A program made the translations under genes and the position numbers. A DNA stretch of 58,613 nucleotides, from NCBI GenBank assembly GCA_038134525.1, contig JAYPVI010000014.1:1-58613 (forward strand). The letters run 5' to 3'. The stretch is from GCA-002727735 sp038134525 (GTDB lineage: Bacteria; Bacteroidota; Bacteroidia; Flavobacteriales_D; Parvicellaceae). Shown one piece after another: positions 34,799-44,146 of the stretch (positions within the stretch are counted from its first letter, which is position 1; each line of letters begins with the position of its first letter). The notes below the pieces were generated by a model. It was given only the letters and a program-made list of their open reading frames with translations, did no database searches and was not told the DNA's origin.

Positions 34799-35749
34799 AT
34801 GGAACGTTCTTATTTAGAGTTTGAAAAGCCGATAGAAGAAATAAAAGATCAAATAAATCAGACAAAAGAAATTGGAGAAAAAGGCAAAGTAGATATCAAT
34901 GCTACTATTAGCGAATTAGAAAAGAAATTAAACGCAACTACTAAAAATATTTTTAACAATCTGACGCCCTGGCAAAAAGTTCAACTCAGCAGACATCCAG
35001 ATAGACCTTACACACTAGACTACATAAAAAGTATAACAAATGGGAACTTTTTAGAGCTTCACGGTGATCGAAATGTGAAGGATGATAAAGCTATGGTTGG
35101 TGGATTTGGCGAAATGGATGGAAAAACATATATGTTTATCGGTCAACAAAAAGGAAGAAACACGAAAGAAAGAAAATACAGAAACTTTGGCATGGCTAAT
35201 CCAGAAGGATACCGTAAGGCATTGAGACTTATGAAGTTAGCTGAAAAATTTAACAAACCTATTGTCACCTTCATAGATACTCCAGGAGCTTTTCCAGGAT
35301 TAGAAGCAGAAGAAAGAGGTCAAGGAGAAGCCATTGCAAGAAATCTATATGAGATGATGTTGCTAAAAGTTCCAGTAATTTGTATCGTGATAGGTGAAGG
35401 TGCTTCAGGTGGTGCGCTTGGCATAGGTATTGGAGACAAAGTGATTATGCTAGAAAACACTTGGTATTCTGTTATTTCACCTGAATCTTGTTCTTCTATA
35501 CTTTGGAGAAGCTGGGATTATAAAGAAAATGCGGCTAATGCACTTAAACTAACAGGAAAAGACATGCTCAAACAAAAACTAATTGACGGCATTATTAAAG
35601 AACCGATTGGTGGAGCGCACGCAGAGCCGGAAAAAATGGCTAAAAAATTAAAAACAGAAATAAAAAACCATATTAAAGCTTTAGAAGCTATAGATGTGGA
35701 CAAACGAATTTCTATTCGTACAGAAAAGTTTAGTAATATGGGTAATTAA
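34799..35749 (+). CDS. accA: Acetyl-CoA carboxylase carboxyltransferase subunit alpha
   Basis: This 316-residue subunit moves the carboxyl group from biotin to acetyl-CoA, the first committed step of fatty-acid synthesis. Landmarks: N-terminal helix LEFEKPIEEIKDQI, WQKVQLSRHPDRPYTLDYI, ELHGDRNVKDDKAMVGG, NFGMANPEGYRKALRLM, FIDTPGAFPGLEAEERGQGEAIA, GEGASGGALGIGIGD and SPESCSSILWR. Length is typical for AccA. The beta subunit AccD must be encoded elsewhere. Only 16 bp separate its end from the convergent lipoprotein gene. Confidence 0.96.
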   Translation: MERSYLEFEKPIEEIKDQINQTKEIGEKGKVDINATISELEKKLNATTKNIFNNLTPWQKVQLSRHPDRPYTLDYIKSITNGNFLELHGDRNVKDDKAMVGGFGEMDGKTYMFIGQQKGRNTKERKYRNFGMANPEGYRKALRLMKLAEKFNKPIVTFIDTPGAFPGLEAEERGQGEAIARNLYEMMLLKVPVICIVIGEGASGGALGIGIGDKVIMLENTWYSVISPESCSSILWRSWDYKENAANALKLTGKDMLKQKLIDGIIKEPIGGAHAEPEKMAKKLKTEIKNHIKALEAIDVDKRISIRTEKFSNMGN

Positions 35750-35765
35750 CCTATAAAAAAATCAT

Positions 35766-37055
35766 TTATTTGTTATAGTAAAGTAAAATATTTTCTACAC
35801 TATCTGAACAGTTAAGCGAATTGTAAATACCTAGTTGCTCATTATAAAAATAAAGATGTTGAGCATCAGAAATAATGAGATCACCTGAAATATCTTCAAA
35901 AGCAATTTGAGAACAAGGAAAATTTTCAATCAAAGGAAGCATTTGATAATTATTGTAATTGAATTGAAAAAATCCATTATCCGTTGTTATAAATAAATAG
36001 TTTCCCTTCATACAGGCGTCATAACAATGCTTATTTTGAACAGTAGACTCAATCCAATAATTATTTGTAGATAAATCATAGTGTGCTAAGGCAAAATCAT
36101 TTCCGTTTTGAATCAAAACAAAACAAAGATTACTATTTACTTGTCCAATCTTTACAACCTCACCGATAATTGATTTTCTGGATTCCTCTACAGCAGATAG
36201 TTTATTAAAAAGAGTCAACCATCTCGTAAATAAATTGGAATAAGTGTCCACAAGTAAATAATTATTGACCTCATTAAAATGAGAAAACCAATTTTGAAAA
36301 TCAGCAATGTATCCCCCAATTTGAATTCCATTTTTATCAAATTTTCTCACCATACCATCGCCATTAGATATGTACAACTGATCTTTATCTTTACTCAAAT
36401 TAATGTCTTGAAAATAATCATAGGTTGAAGAAAGATATGGTATCTCCCATTTTAAAGTATAAAAGTCAGTTTCTAACGAAATTCCACTAACATCGGTACC
36501 CAAAAAAATATATTGATGTTTTGAATTAGATTCAGATACCTTATGAACTCCTGGTAAAGTGCTTTTTAATGAACAATTTCCTAATTCATCTACAAAGTTT
36601 AGATCAGTGGATGAATTAGTTGATGAGACAAGATAAATTCCTACAAATTCTCTTGTAATCTCACTCAAAGTAATTGAATTAAAGGAAGAATTAAAATTGC
36701 CTTCTTCATCTTCAACCCTAACCTTTACAAAATATTTTCCTGATAATAACAACCTATCATTGATCACAAATTGAGCATCGTATTCAAATTGATTACCACT
36801 AATATTTTGATTAATTGTAGTTGTAACTGGAATTGAATTACCATCAATAATAGATAATTCTACTTTAGAAAGCCCCTGATTATCACTTACTATACCACTA
36901 ACCTGAATGACACATGGAATTTGAAACGAAGTGTTATTCAAAGGAGTAGTTATTGTAATACTTGGGGGTTGTTCGTCTTGTTTATGACATGAATTTAATA
37001 CACATATCGATAGCATTAAAATAATACCCCATTTTATGGTTTCAGTTACTAACAT
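35766..37055 (-). CDS. Lipoprotein with Ig-like domain and beta-propeller-like C-terminus
   Basis: This 429-residue lipoprotein has lipobox VLNSC (Cys about 23). Residues about 30-130 form an Ig-like domain (PSITITTPLNNTSFQIPC ... VSDNQGLSKVELSI ... GKYFVKVRVEDEEGN), as in many extracellular Bacteroidota proteins. The remaining about 300 residues show repeated short strands with YIFLGTDVSG, KDQLYISNGDGMVRKFDKNG and NYLFITTDNGFFQFN, which suggests a beta-propeller. No catalytic motif is visible. It is probably surface-exposed or periplasmic with a binding role. It is divergent from dnaB across 76 bp. Confidence 0.7.
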   Translation of the reverse strand: MLVTETIKWGIILMLSICVLNSCHKQDEQPPSITITTPLNNTSFQIPCVIQVSGIVSDNQGLSKVELSIIDGNSIPVTTTINQNISGNQFEYDAQFVINDRLLLSGKYFVKVRVEDEEGNFNSSFNSITLSEITREFVGIYLVSSTNSSTDLNFVDELGNCSLKSTLPGVHKVSESNSKHQYIFLGTDVSGISLETDFYTLKWEIPYLSSTYDYFQDINLSKDKDQLYISNGDGMVRKFDKNGIQIGGYIADFQNWFSHFNEVNNYLLVDTYSNLFTRWLTLFNKLSAVEESRKSIIGEVVKIGQVNSNLCFVLIQNGNDFALAHYDLSTNNYWIESTVQNKHCYDACMKGNYLFITTDNGFFQFNYNNYQMLPLIENFPCSQIAFEDISGDLIISDAQHLYFYNEQLGIYNSLNCSDSVENILLYYNK

Positions 37056-37119
37056 TTGTTAATAAAGTTATTTGATAATTTTAAAAGACAAAAAAAGAAA
37101 AGCAAAATAGATATTAGAT

Positions 37120-37127
37120 TACATTTG
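37120..37127 (+). promoter_or_regulatory. Putative -7 element of dnaB
   Basis: TACATTTG matches the -7 consensus TAnnTTTG and ends 4 bp before the dnaB ATG at 37132. I find no TTTG at the expected -33 distance. If it is active, the transcript would begin at about the start codon. Confidence 0.5.
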
Positions 37128-37131
37128 TCGC

Positions 37132-38661
37132 ATGGCAGATCGACTGGAGTTAACTAATAAAAAACCACTTAGAACTTTTTCTAAACCTGCTGATATAGCT
37201 ACTATTGGAAAACTGCCTCCACAAGCACTTGAGTTAGAAGAAGCTGTTTTAGGGGCATTGATGTTAGAAAAAGCTCCATTAAATGATGTGATAGACATCA
37301 TTCACAGACCAGAAATTTTTTATAAGGATTCACACAAAAAAATTTACGAATCCATTCAAGAACTTTTTTCAGCATCTGAGAGTATTGACATTCTAACGGT
37401 AACTCAAAAGCTGAGATCCAAAGGCGAACTCGATCAAGTTGGTGGCGCTTATTATATTTCTCAGCTTACAAATAGAGTGGCCTCAGCAGCTCATGCTGAA
37501 GCCCATGCCAGAATTTTAGTTCAAAAATTCATTTTAAGAGAACTTATTCGGATTTCTGGAAAAGTAATTCAAAATGCATATGATGAAACAACCGATGTTT
37601 TTGACTTACTTGATGAAACAGAAAGTGAATTATTTGCTGTAGCTGAGGGGAACATCAGAAAGGATTACGAGTCCATGGCTTCATTATTATTCAAGGCTCA
37701 GAGCGAGATAGAAAGTGCCATGTTAAGAGAAGACGGCATCAGTGGGGTGGGTACAAGTTTTACCGAACTCGATAAAGTTACCTCGGGCTGGCAAAAATCT
37801 GATATGATTGTCATTGCAGCTAGACCTGGAATGGGAAAAACGGCATTTGTACTATCTATGGCTAGAAATGTAGCTGTTGACCACCAGAAACCAGTGGCCA
37901 TTTTTTCATTAGAAATGTCTTCCATTCAATTGGTTAATCGATTGATTTCAGGAGAAGCTGAAATTCCTGCTGAAGATATCAGAAGGGGTAACTTTTCCAA
38001 AAATGAATTTGAACAATTCTTTGAGAGAACTAAAGCTTTATCGGAGGCACCTGTATTTATTGATGACACACCTGCATTATCAATTTTTGAATTAAGAGCT
38101 AAAAGTAGACGACTTAAGCAACAACATGATGTTCAGCTAATCATTATTGATTATTTACAATTAATGTCTTCCGGTGGGAAAGGCGGAAACAGAGAGCAAG
38201 AAATTAGTAACATTTCAAGATCGATTAAAGAAATAGCAAAAGAATTAGATGTTCCTATTATTGCTCTTTCTCAATTGAGTAGGTCAGTAGAAACTAGAGG
38301 TGGGGATAAGCGCCCAATGTTATCTGATTTAAGAGATTCTGGAGCCATTGAACAGGATGCGGATATTGTTTGTTTCATTTACAGACCAGAATATTACCAA
38401 TTAACAGAATGGCCAGATGGCACTCCCTGCAACGGGCAAGCAGAAATTATAGTTGCAAAACATCGAAATGGATCTTTAAAAGACATCAGATTAAAATTTG
38501 TGGGTAAATATGCCAAATTCTCTAATCTTGATGGACTAAGTCAGGATGACTTCATGTTTAATAATGATTTAAAACCAAATCAAAATTTTGGAGACGATAT
38601 ATCATCATTTACATTACCTTCAAAGATGAATGACGATATTGATGATGAAGATCCCTTTTAA
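37132..38661 (+). CDS. dnaB: Replicative DNA helicase
   Basis: This 509-residue hexameric helicase unwinds DNA ahead of the replication fork. It has the N-terminal helical domain (GKLPPQALELEEAVLGALMLE), and a RecA-like motor with Walker A ARPGMGKTAFVLS (about residues 233-245), FSLEMSSIQLVNRL, Walker B LIIIDYLQLMS, the DnaB signature ISRSIKEIAKELDVPIIALSQLSRSVE and DLRDSGAIEQDADIV. There is no intein. The tail is acidic (DDIDDEDPF). Length is normal. Confidence 0.97.
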   Translation: MADRLELTNKKPLRTFSKPADIATIGKLPPQALELEEAVLGALMLEKAPLNDVIDIIHRPEIFYKDSHKKIYESIQELFSASESIDILTVTQKLRSKGELDQVGGAYYISQLTNRVASAAHAEAHARILVQKFILRELIRISGKVIQNAYDETTDVFDLLDETESELFAVAEGNIRKDYESMASLLFKAQSEIESAMLREDGISGVGTSFTELDKVTSGWQKSDMIVIAARPGMGKTAFVLSMARNVAVDHQKPVAIFSLEMSSIQLVNRLISGEAEIPAEDIRRGNFSKNEFEQFFERTKALSEAPVFIDDTPALSIFELRAKSRRLKQQHDVQLIIIDYLQLMSSGGKGGNREQEISNISRSIKEIAKELDVPIIALSQLSRSVETRGGDKRPMLSDLRDSGAIEQDADIVCFIYRPEYYQLTEWPDGTPCNGQAEIIVAKHRNGSLKDIRLKFVGKYAKFSNLDGLSQDDFMFNNDLKPNQNFGDDISSFTLPSKMNDDIDDEDPF

Positions 38662-38701
38662 CACAATTTAACCCTTTTTCTATTTAATTTAACAGTCTAT
38701 C

Positions 38702-39964
38702 TTGAAAAGACTACTTGCCATATCATTCTTTATAGTAATAGTAACTCCTAGTTCTTTTGCTTCTAAAATCTTAATCCCAATGGATGAAGAGAATCAGGTT
38801 AATCATCTAAAAGCATATGGAATTGCATATTGGATATTACAAAATGAAATAGAAGTAGAATGGCTCCTTAATTACCGAGGAGGAAGCTTTTTAGTTTCAA
38901 ATTACAACTCCATTCAAGAAGAATGTACGATAAGAGGGGTTTCTTATGAAATTATTACGGATTCAAAGGTCAATGCTATAAAATCTGAAATTAGCAATCC
39001 TGAAGTCAATATGGAGGTAGTTAAATTAGAAAAAGCACCTAAAATAGCTGTTTACACTCCTCAAGGAAAACAACCCTGGGATGATGCAGTAACCCTAGTT
39101 TTAACCTACGCAGAAATTCCCTTTGACGAAATTTATGATAAAGAAGTTATAGAAAATCAACTTTTTAAATATGAGTGGCTTCACCTACATCACGAGGACT
39201 TTACTGGCCAATATGGGAAATTCTACCGTAATTACATGAATGCTCCTTGGTATAAAAATCAACAAGCAGAATCAGAAAAAAGAGCTTATTCATTGGGATT
39301 TGAGAAAGTTTCACAATTAAAGTTACAAGTTTCAAAAAACATAAAAGAATTCGTTGCCGGTGGTGGCTTTTTATTCACCATGTGCTCAGGAACAGATTCA
39401 TATGATATTGCCCTTTCAGCAGAAAACGTAGACATATGTGAACATATGTTTGATGGTGATAAAGCTGACCCAACAGCTCAAACCAAACTCAATTACAATA
39501 ACACTTTAGCTTTTAAAAATTTTAAGCTTAAAATGAATCCACTAGAATATGAGTTTTCAGATATAGATGGCACCACATTACACCAAATTCCTGAAAATCA
39601 AGACCTCTTTACCTTGTTTGAATTTTCAGCCAAGTGGGATATTGTGCCAACTCTATTATGTCAAAATCATACTAATGTAATAAAGGGTTTCATGGGTCAA
39701 ACCACCGATTTTAAAACTTCTCTTATTAAATCTGATGTTCTTATCATGGGAGAATCAAAAGCGTTAAAAACAGCCCGATACATACATGGTGAATTTGGGA
39801 AAGGCCAATGGACATTTTATGGTGGACATGACCCTGAAGATTACAGGCATTTTGTAAATGACCCTCCTACAGACCTAAACCTGTATCCAAACTCACCTGG
39901 ATATAGACTGATATTGAACAATATACTATTTCCTGCAGCTAAAAAGAAAAAACAGAAGACGTAG
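38702..39964 (+). CDS. Conserved secreted Bacteroidota protein (often mislabelled asparagine synthetase B)
   Basis: This 420-residue protein starts at TTG 38702, giving signal peptide KRLLAISFFIVIVTPSSFA. Conserved segments include ILIPMDEENQVNHLKAYGI, WLLNYRGGSF, APKIAVYTPQGKQPWDDAV, LHLHHEDFTGQYGKF, FVAGGGFLFTMCSGTDS and FYGGHDPEDYRHF. Database relatives are commonly named asparagine synthetase B, but neither the N-terminal Cys glutaminase nor the SGGVDS pyrophosphatase loop is present, and it is exported. The Cys in FTMCSGTD after a hydrophobic strand recalls class I glutamine-amidotransferase-like folds, which is only a suggestion. It follows dnaB by 40 bp and ends exactly where the convergent gene ends. 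Confidence 0.75.
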   Translation: MKRLLAISFFIVIVTPSSFASKILIPMDEENQVNHLKAYGIAYWILQNEIEVEWLLNYRGGSFLVSNYNSIQEECTIRGVSYEIITDSKVNAIKSEISNPEVNMEVVKLEKAPKIAVYTPQGKQPWDDAVTLVLTYAEIPFDEIYDKEVIENQLFKYEWLHLHHEDFTGQYGKFYRNYMNAPWYKNQQAESEKRAYSLGFEKVSQLKLQVSKNIKEFVAGGGFLFTMCSGTDSYDIALSAENVDICEHMFDGDKADPTAQTKLNYNNTLAFKNFKLKMNPLEYEFSDIDGTTLHQIPENQDLFTLFEFSAKWDIVPTLLCQNHTNVIKGFMGQTTDFKTSLIKSDVLIMGESKALKTARYIHGEFGKGQWTFYGGHDPEDYRHFVNDPPTDLNLYPNSPGYRLILNNILFPAAKKKKQKT

Positions 39965-42091
39965 TTATCGTATAAGTGTAATGTGCCCTTTCCTATTGTG
40001 GTAACTTCCATTTAACGTTTTAAATTCTAAAAAGTAAATAAAAACACCATTAGACAAAAGTTCACCCGTAGATTGATAAGTACCGTCCCAATATTGAGAA
40101 TAGTTATCAGTTTGATGTACCAATTGTCCTAATCTGTTATAAATAGAGACTTTATACTCTTCAAATTCATCAACATTAATAATTGGTTTCCAGAATGGAT
40201 TCAAACCACTAACGTATAAAGCATTTGGTATGGAAACCATTAGCTGTTGTTCAACACAAACTATATTTGATTCACTAATTCCTTGTAAACCCAATGAATT
40301 TAATACTTCAGAAGCATGGATTTTATAGCAAATTGATCCAGAAAATGGTGTAGTAATAAAGTTATTGATATCATGAGAATAGCTATTAAAGGAGGAGTCA
40401 AGATTCGTTAAAATTTGATAAGAATTCATGTCATTTTGACTAGCTTGTATTTCATAATTTTCTACGCCAAACTCCCAATTTACATATGAATTCCAGTATA
40501 AGGATTTTAGTGCATAATCACGATCATCAACTGATAAAAAAATCGTTTTACCTACATTTGAATAAGCTATCTCGTTTCCACATGCATCCAATACTGAAAC
40601 TTGGTACGTACTAGGTCTTTCACTAGGAGCTGCATCAGACACATTAAATATAATAGGGAAAATAGGATTTGTTTCATTGGCTATCCTTGTGAAGTTTATT
40701 CCATTATCGTAAGAACGATAAAGATACACCTCACTAACTCCAACATTATTGTCACCTTGATAGGTAATCAACACCGAATCTCCAGAAACACTTGTACTAG
40801 AAATGTATGAATATTGGGGAATTGGATTTTGAACGGCAAAAAAATCAACTTGATTTGATAACGAAGTTTGGAGGGTGGAATCAGCCAAAGCCTTTATCAA
40901 AAATGAATAATTTAAATTTCCATCTTGAATAAAGTAATTAAACGAATTGTTGGTGACAGATCCAGCTAATGTCCAGCTAGTTTGTTGATTTTTTACATAA
41001 ACTTCATATTGATCTACTCCAAAATCCCAATTAATATAAGGAGTCCAATTTAAAGTAGTTATACCAGTACATTGATCATAAGTTGAATTCAAGAACATAT
41101 TTTGATGTTCTAGCCCTGCTGGACTGGTGTTATTTTGGGGAGGATTTCCTGTACTACACCCATCCATTGCTGCCACAGCATATTGAACAGATTGATTTCC
41201 AAATGTAGTGGTAGAAGTATCATAATAATTTGTATTTAGTCTCCCAAAGACAGTATCAATCGGTGTCCATGTCCCATTAAAAAATTTGAAAATAATGTAT
41301 GCATAAGTGTCTGTAGCTGCACTAGGATTCCAGTTTACTTGAATTGAATTACTTAACGTATCATTACTTATAAAATTAATAGAAGGGGGATCAGGAGGAG
41401 TTTGATCTTGTATAAATCCACCATCTATATTGGAAATGAAAGCACAATTATCTGTTACAAGCTTAATTCTGTAATTCACCCAATCTGCACATATACCTAA
41501 GGATTCTACGGTAAATGTAGAATCAACAGGAATATTACGCACATGAATCCATACAGCACTAGTAGGAGGTGTTGATGGTGATGACTTCTCAAGAGAATAA
41601 TAGGAATTTGGAGGTATAGAATCAAAGGGCATAGGATGGTTCCAACTCAAATTCATTGTTCCATCAAATTGATTCACTAAATCAAAATAGATACTAGAGA
41701 TAGTATCACTATATTGGTACATAGCTCCTCCAACACCATAAAAAGTTTTAATATAGTAACTTGAGCTAGTTAAAGCAGCATAATAATTGGAATAGGTAAA
41801 TGAATTAACATTAGGGTCATTTTCTGAACCAATATAAAAATACCCTGATCCAGTATCCGCATAAAACTGATGTTCAAAAAAGTTTGAAACCCCAAGATTT
41901 GCTTGATCCCAAATGATAGATAATTCACCAATCTCATTGACTTGTAAACAAAAACAAGAAGCATTTGCACATGAAATTGGTTGATCAACAAGTGCAAATG
42001 ATGAATTTGAAGTGATGGAAATTAAAAATAACAGAATGTTTCTTAAAAACGATTCAGATAAGTGTTTTATATGACAATTTAAGAACTTAAT
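39965..42091 (-). CDS. T9SS type B (gliding motility-associated C-terminal) secreted protein with probable ATT start
   Basis: The C-terminus (IPNALYVSGLNPFWKP, YKVSIYNRLGQLVH, YWDGTYQSTGELLSNGVFIY) is the type B sorting domain for T9SS export. The body holds several fibronectin III-like repeats, each with an LNWTPYINWDFGVDQYEV-like sequence (also LYWNSYVNWEFGVENYEI). The first canonical start (ATG 41722) is internal: the same frame continues upstream without a stop and encodes a clear signal peptide, NILLFLISITSNSSFA, followed by Cys-rich mature sequence. Between the upstream TGA and that peptide there is no ATG, GTG or TTG. An ATT at 42089-42091 would give KFLNCHIKHLSESFLRN before the hydrophobic core. 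That start is inferred; a base error that destroyed an ATG is the alternative. Confidence 0.8.
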   Translation of the reverse strand: MKFLNCHIKHLSESFLRNILLFLISITSNSSFALVDQPISCANASCFCLQVNEIGELSIIWDQANLGVSNFFEHQFYADTGSGYFYIGSENDPNVNSFTYSNYYAALTSSSYYIKTFYGVGGAMYQYSDTISSIYFDLVNQFDGTMNLSWNHPMPFDSIPPNSYYSLEKSSPSTPPTSAVWIHVRNIPVDSTFTVESLGICADWVNYRIKLVTDNCAFISNIDGGFIQDQTPPDPPSINFISNDTLSNSIQVNWNPSAATDTYAYIIFKFFNGTWTPIDTVFGRLNTNYYDTSTTTFGNQSVQYAVAAMDGCSTGNPPQNNTSPAGLEHQNMFLNSTYDQCTGITTLNWTPYINWDFGVDQYEVYVKNQQTSWTLAGSVTNNSFNYFIQDGNLNYSFLIKALADSTLQTSLSNQVDFFAVQNPIPQYSYISSTSVSGDSVLITYQGDNNVGVSEVYLYRSYDNGINFTRIANETNPIFPIIFNVSDAAPSERPSTYQVSVLDACGNEIAYSNVGKTIFLSVDDRDYALKSLYWNSYVNWEFGVENYEIQASQNDMNSYQILTNLDSSFNSYSHDINNFITTPFSGSICYKIHASEVLNSLGLQGISESNIVCVEQQLMVSIPNALYVSGLNPFWKPIINVDEFEEYKVSIYNRLGQLVHQTDNYSQYWDGTYQSTGELLSNGVFIYFLEFKTLNGSYHNRKGHITLIR

Positions 42092-42165
42092 TTGTGTGAA
42101 TTTTCAATTTAATAACGCAAGATCATGAATAAAGTTGCCTTGTTTTATTTGATATGTGAAACAAA

Positions 42166-43107
42166 TTATATGGAAAGAAAATTGTTTTTGGCTGAATGAA
42201 ATTCATCTAAAATTAAATTTATGATTTTCTCAGCCGGTAAAATAGCATTCAGTTGTGATGCAGCCTGACCAATTTCTAATTCACCATTGATCATGTCTCC
42301 TTCAAACATTCCTTTTTTTGCTCTACCCCTTCCCAGTTTATTTTTTAAATCCTCAACATTACCATCTTTCTCATAAATTTCTTGTACCTCTCTATAAAAG
42401 TCATTTTTGATTAATCTTACAGGAGTTATTTCTTTTAGCGTTAATTTAGTTTCTCCTTCATTTAAACTCACCACCTTTTCTTTAAAATTTATATGTGCCG
42501 AAGATTCTTTGGATGCAACAAATCTAGTTCCCATTTGAACTGCATCTGCGCCTAGCACCATGGCGGCAAGCATTCCTCTACCATCTACTATACCACCTGC
42601 AGCTATTAAAGGAATTTGAATTGCTTTGGCTACATCAGGAATAAGACAAAATGTAGTTGTTTCTTCAATACCATTATGTCCTCCAGCCTCAAATCCTTCT
42701 GCAACGACCGCATCTACTCCAGCATCTTGAGCCTTTTTAGCAAATTTTACGCTAGAAACTACATGAACGACTTTTATGCCCTGTTTTTTTAATTCTGCTG
42801 TCCATGTTTTTGGATTCCCTGCTGAAGTAAAAACAATAGGAACTTTCAAATCTATAATAGACTTAATATGGTCTTCTGCATTTGGGTAAAGTAAAGGTAG
42901 ATTTACTGCAAATGGAGCAGCTGTATTTTTCTTGCATTTCAAAATATGTTCTTTTAAAATATCTGGATACATGGATCCTGAACCAATTATTCCTAATCCA
43001 CCTGCGTTGCTTACGGCACTAGCTAATTCCCATCCGCTACACCAGATCATTCCTGCCTGAATAATAGGATGTTTAATATTGAATAATGATGTTATTTTAT
43101 TTTTCAT
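42166..43107 (-). CDS. FMN-dependent nitronate monooxygenase family oxidoreductase
   Basis: This 313-residue TIM-barrel flavoprotein belongs to the 2-nitropropane dioxygenase / FabK-like group. Motifs: HPIIQAGMIWCSGWELASAVSNAGGLGIIG at the N-terminus, PFAVNLPLLYP, DAVVAEGFEAGGHNG (FMN phosphate and catalytic His region), PLIAAGGIVDGRGMLAAMVLGADAVQMGTRF. It could be a nitronate monooxygenase or an enoyl-ACP reductase of FabK type; sequence alone does not decide. It is divergent from the DUF6089-like gene over 109 bp. Confidence 0.85.
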   Translation of the reverse strand: MKNKITSLFNIKHPIIQAGMIWCSGWELASAVSNAGGLGIIGSGSMYPDILKEHILKCKKNTAAPFAVNLPLLYPNAEDHIKSIIDLKVPIVFTSAGNPKTWTAELKKQGIKVVHVVSSVKFAKKAQDAGVDAVVAEGFEAGGHNGIEETTTFCLIPDVAKAIQIPLIAAGGIVDGRGMLAAMVLGADAVQMGTRFVASKESSAHINFKEKVVSLNEGETKLTLKEITPVRLIKNDFYREVQEIYEKDGNVEDLKNKLGRGRAKKGMFEGDMINGELEIGQAASQLNAILPAEKIINLILDEFHSAKNNFLSI

Positions 43108-43181
43108 TTTTCTAACACAATAGTTGGTTATAATAAAGTTAAATTCAAAGATATTTTAATTCAATTATGTACAGTACAATT

Positions 43182-43211
43182 TTTGGATTCATAACAGAAT
43201 TAGTACTTTTG
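43182..43211 (+). promoter_or_regulatory. Bacteroidota-type promoter of the DUF6089-like gene
   Basis: TTTG (43182-43185), an 18-bp spacer and TACTTTTG (43204-43211) match the consensus exactly. The box ends 5 bp before the GTG start at 43217, so the transcript should be leaderless or nearly so. Confidence 0.7.
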
Positions 43212-43216
43212 AAATT

Positions 43217-44146
43217 GTGTTACGCCATAAAGCAATAATAACATTACTGTTTTTTTCAAACATCTTTCTAGTTCAAAGTCAATATAATTTTGAAATGGGC
43301 TTTAGTTTAGGAGGATCAAATCACTTTGGTGAAATTGGTGGGAAGAGTACTGAAGCTAAAGGATTTGTAGGAGACCTATTGCTAAATCAAAGTAGTATTT
43401 CAGGTGGTTGGTTTGCACGATATAAAGTAACCCCACATTTTTTCGCAAGCTCGGGCATAAGTTATGTAAGATTGTCTGGTGATGATAAAAATTCTGAATC
43501 AGGACCAAGATATTGGAGAAATCTAAGATTTAAGAATAATATTATTGAATGGACTTCTAAAGCAGAATACGTCTTCTTAAACATTCCAGATTTAGGTAGA
43601 AAAGGGCGTTATAACACCAGTTTAAATGTCTACGGATATCTTGGTCTCACCTTACTACACCATAGTCCTAGAGGTAGCCTTGATGGGACAAACTGGGTCA
43701 ACCTAAGGCCTCTTCAAACGGAAGGAGTCGATTATAAAAAAATTGTTTTTGGAACTCCTATTGGAGGTGGTGCTGTAATTACGCACAATCGATTTTCAAG
43801 GTTTGGTATCGTAATCAACTATATAAAAACTTTCACTGATTATTTAGATGATATTTCAAGAAATTACGTTGATCCTTCCACATTACCATCAACAGAGGCT
43901 GCAGCATATGCTAACCAATCTACCGGAATAGTTCCTGAAGGTCAAGAATTGAATTTTGCACCAGGTGAAAGAAGAGGTGATCCTACTGCTGATGATAATT
44001 ACATTACTGTTGCATTAACATACAGCAAATACCTGCTTGGCCAAAACAAATATTATAGAAATGCTTCTAGGTGGAAGACCAGATATAATTATTCTCCAAG
44101 AGGATTCAAAAGAAGAAAATCAAGAATTATTAGATCTAAATTTTAA
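43217..44146 (+). CDS. DUF6089/PorG-like outer-membrane protein
   Basis: This 309-residue protein begins with GTG and a signal peptide (LRHKAIITLLFFSNIFLVQS). It has alternating amphipathic strands typical of an eight-stranded barrel: YNFEMGFSLGGSNHFGEIGG at the start, ISGGWFARYKVTPHFFASSGISYVRLSG, KAEYVFLNIPD, LNVYGYLGLTLL and FGIVINYIKTFTDYLDDIS. This matches the DUF6089 group that contains the T9SS component PorG, though a PorG role cannot be confirmed. The C-terminus is very basic (RGFKRRKSRIIRSKF). The 3' end overlaps the convergent GT2 gene by 11 bp. Confidence 0.72.
   Translation: MLRHKAIITLLFFSNIFLVQSQYNFEMGFSLGGSNHFGEIGGKSTEAKGFVGDLLLNQSSISGGWFARYKVTPHFFASSGISYVRLSGDDKNSESGPRYWRNLRFKNNIIEWTSKAEYVFLNIPDLGRKGRYNTSLNVYGYLGLTLLHHSPRGSLDGTNWVNLRPLQTEGVDYKKIVFGTPIGGGAVITHNRFSRFGIVINYIKTFTDYLDDISRNYVDPSTLPSTEAAAYANQSTGIVPEGQELNFAPGERRGDPTADDNYITVALTYSKYLLGQNKYYRNASRWKTRYNYSPRGFKRRKSRIIRSKF

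Noticed and set aside
41770..41997. A 75-codon minus-strand open frame before the T9SS type B gene.
   Set aside because: It is a shadow of the true N-terminal part of that gene, whose frame is open through the region and encodes a better protein.
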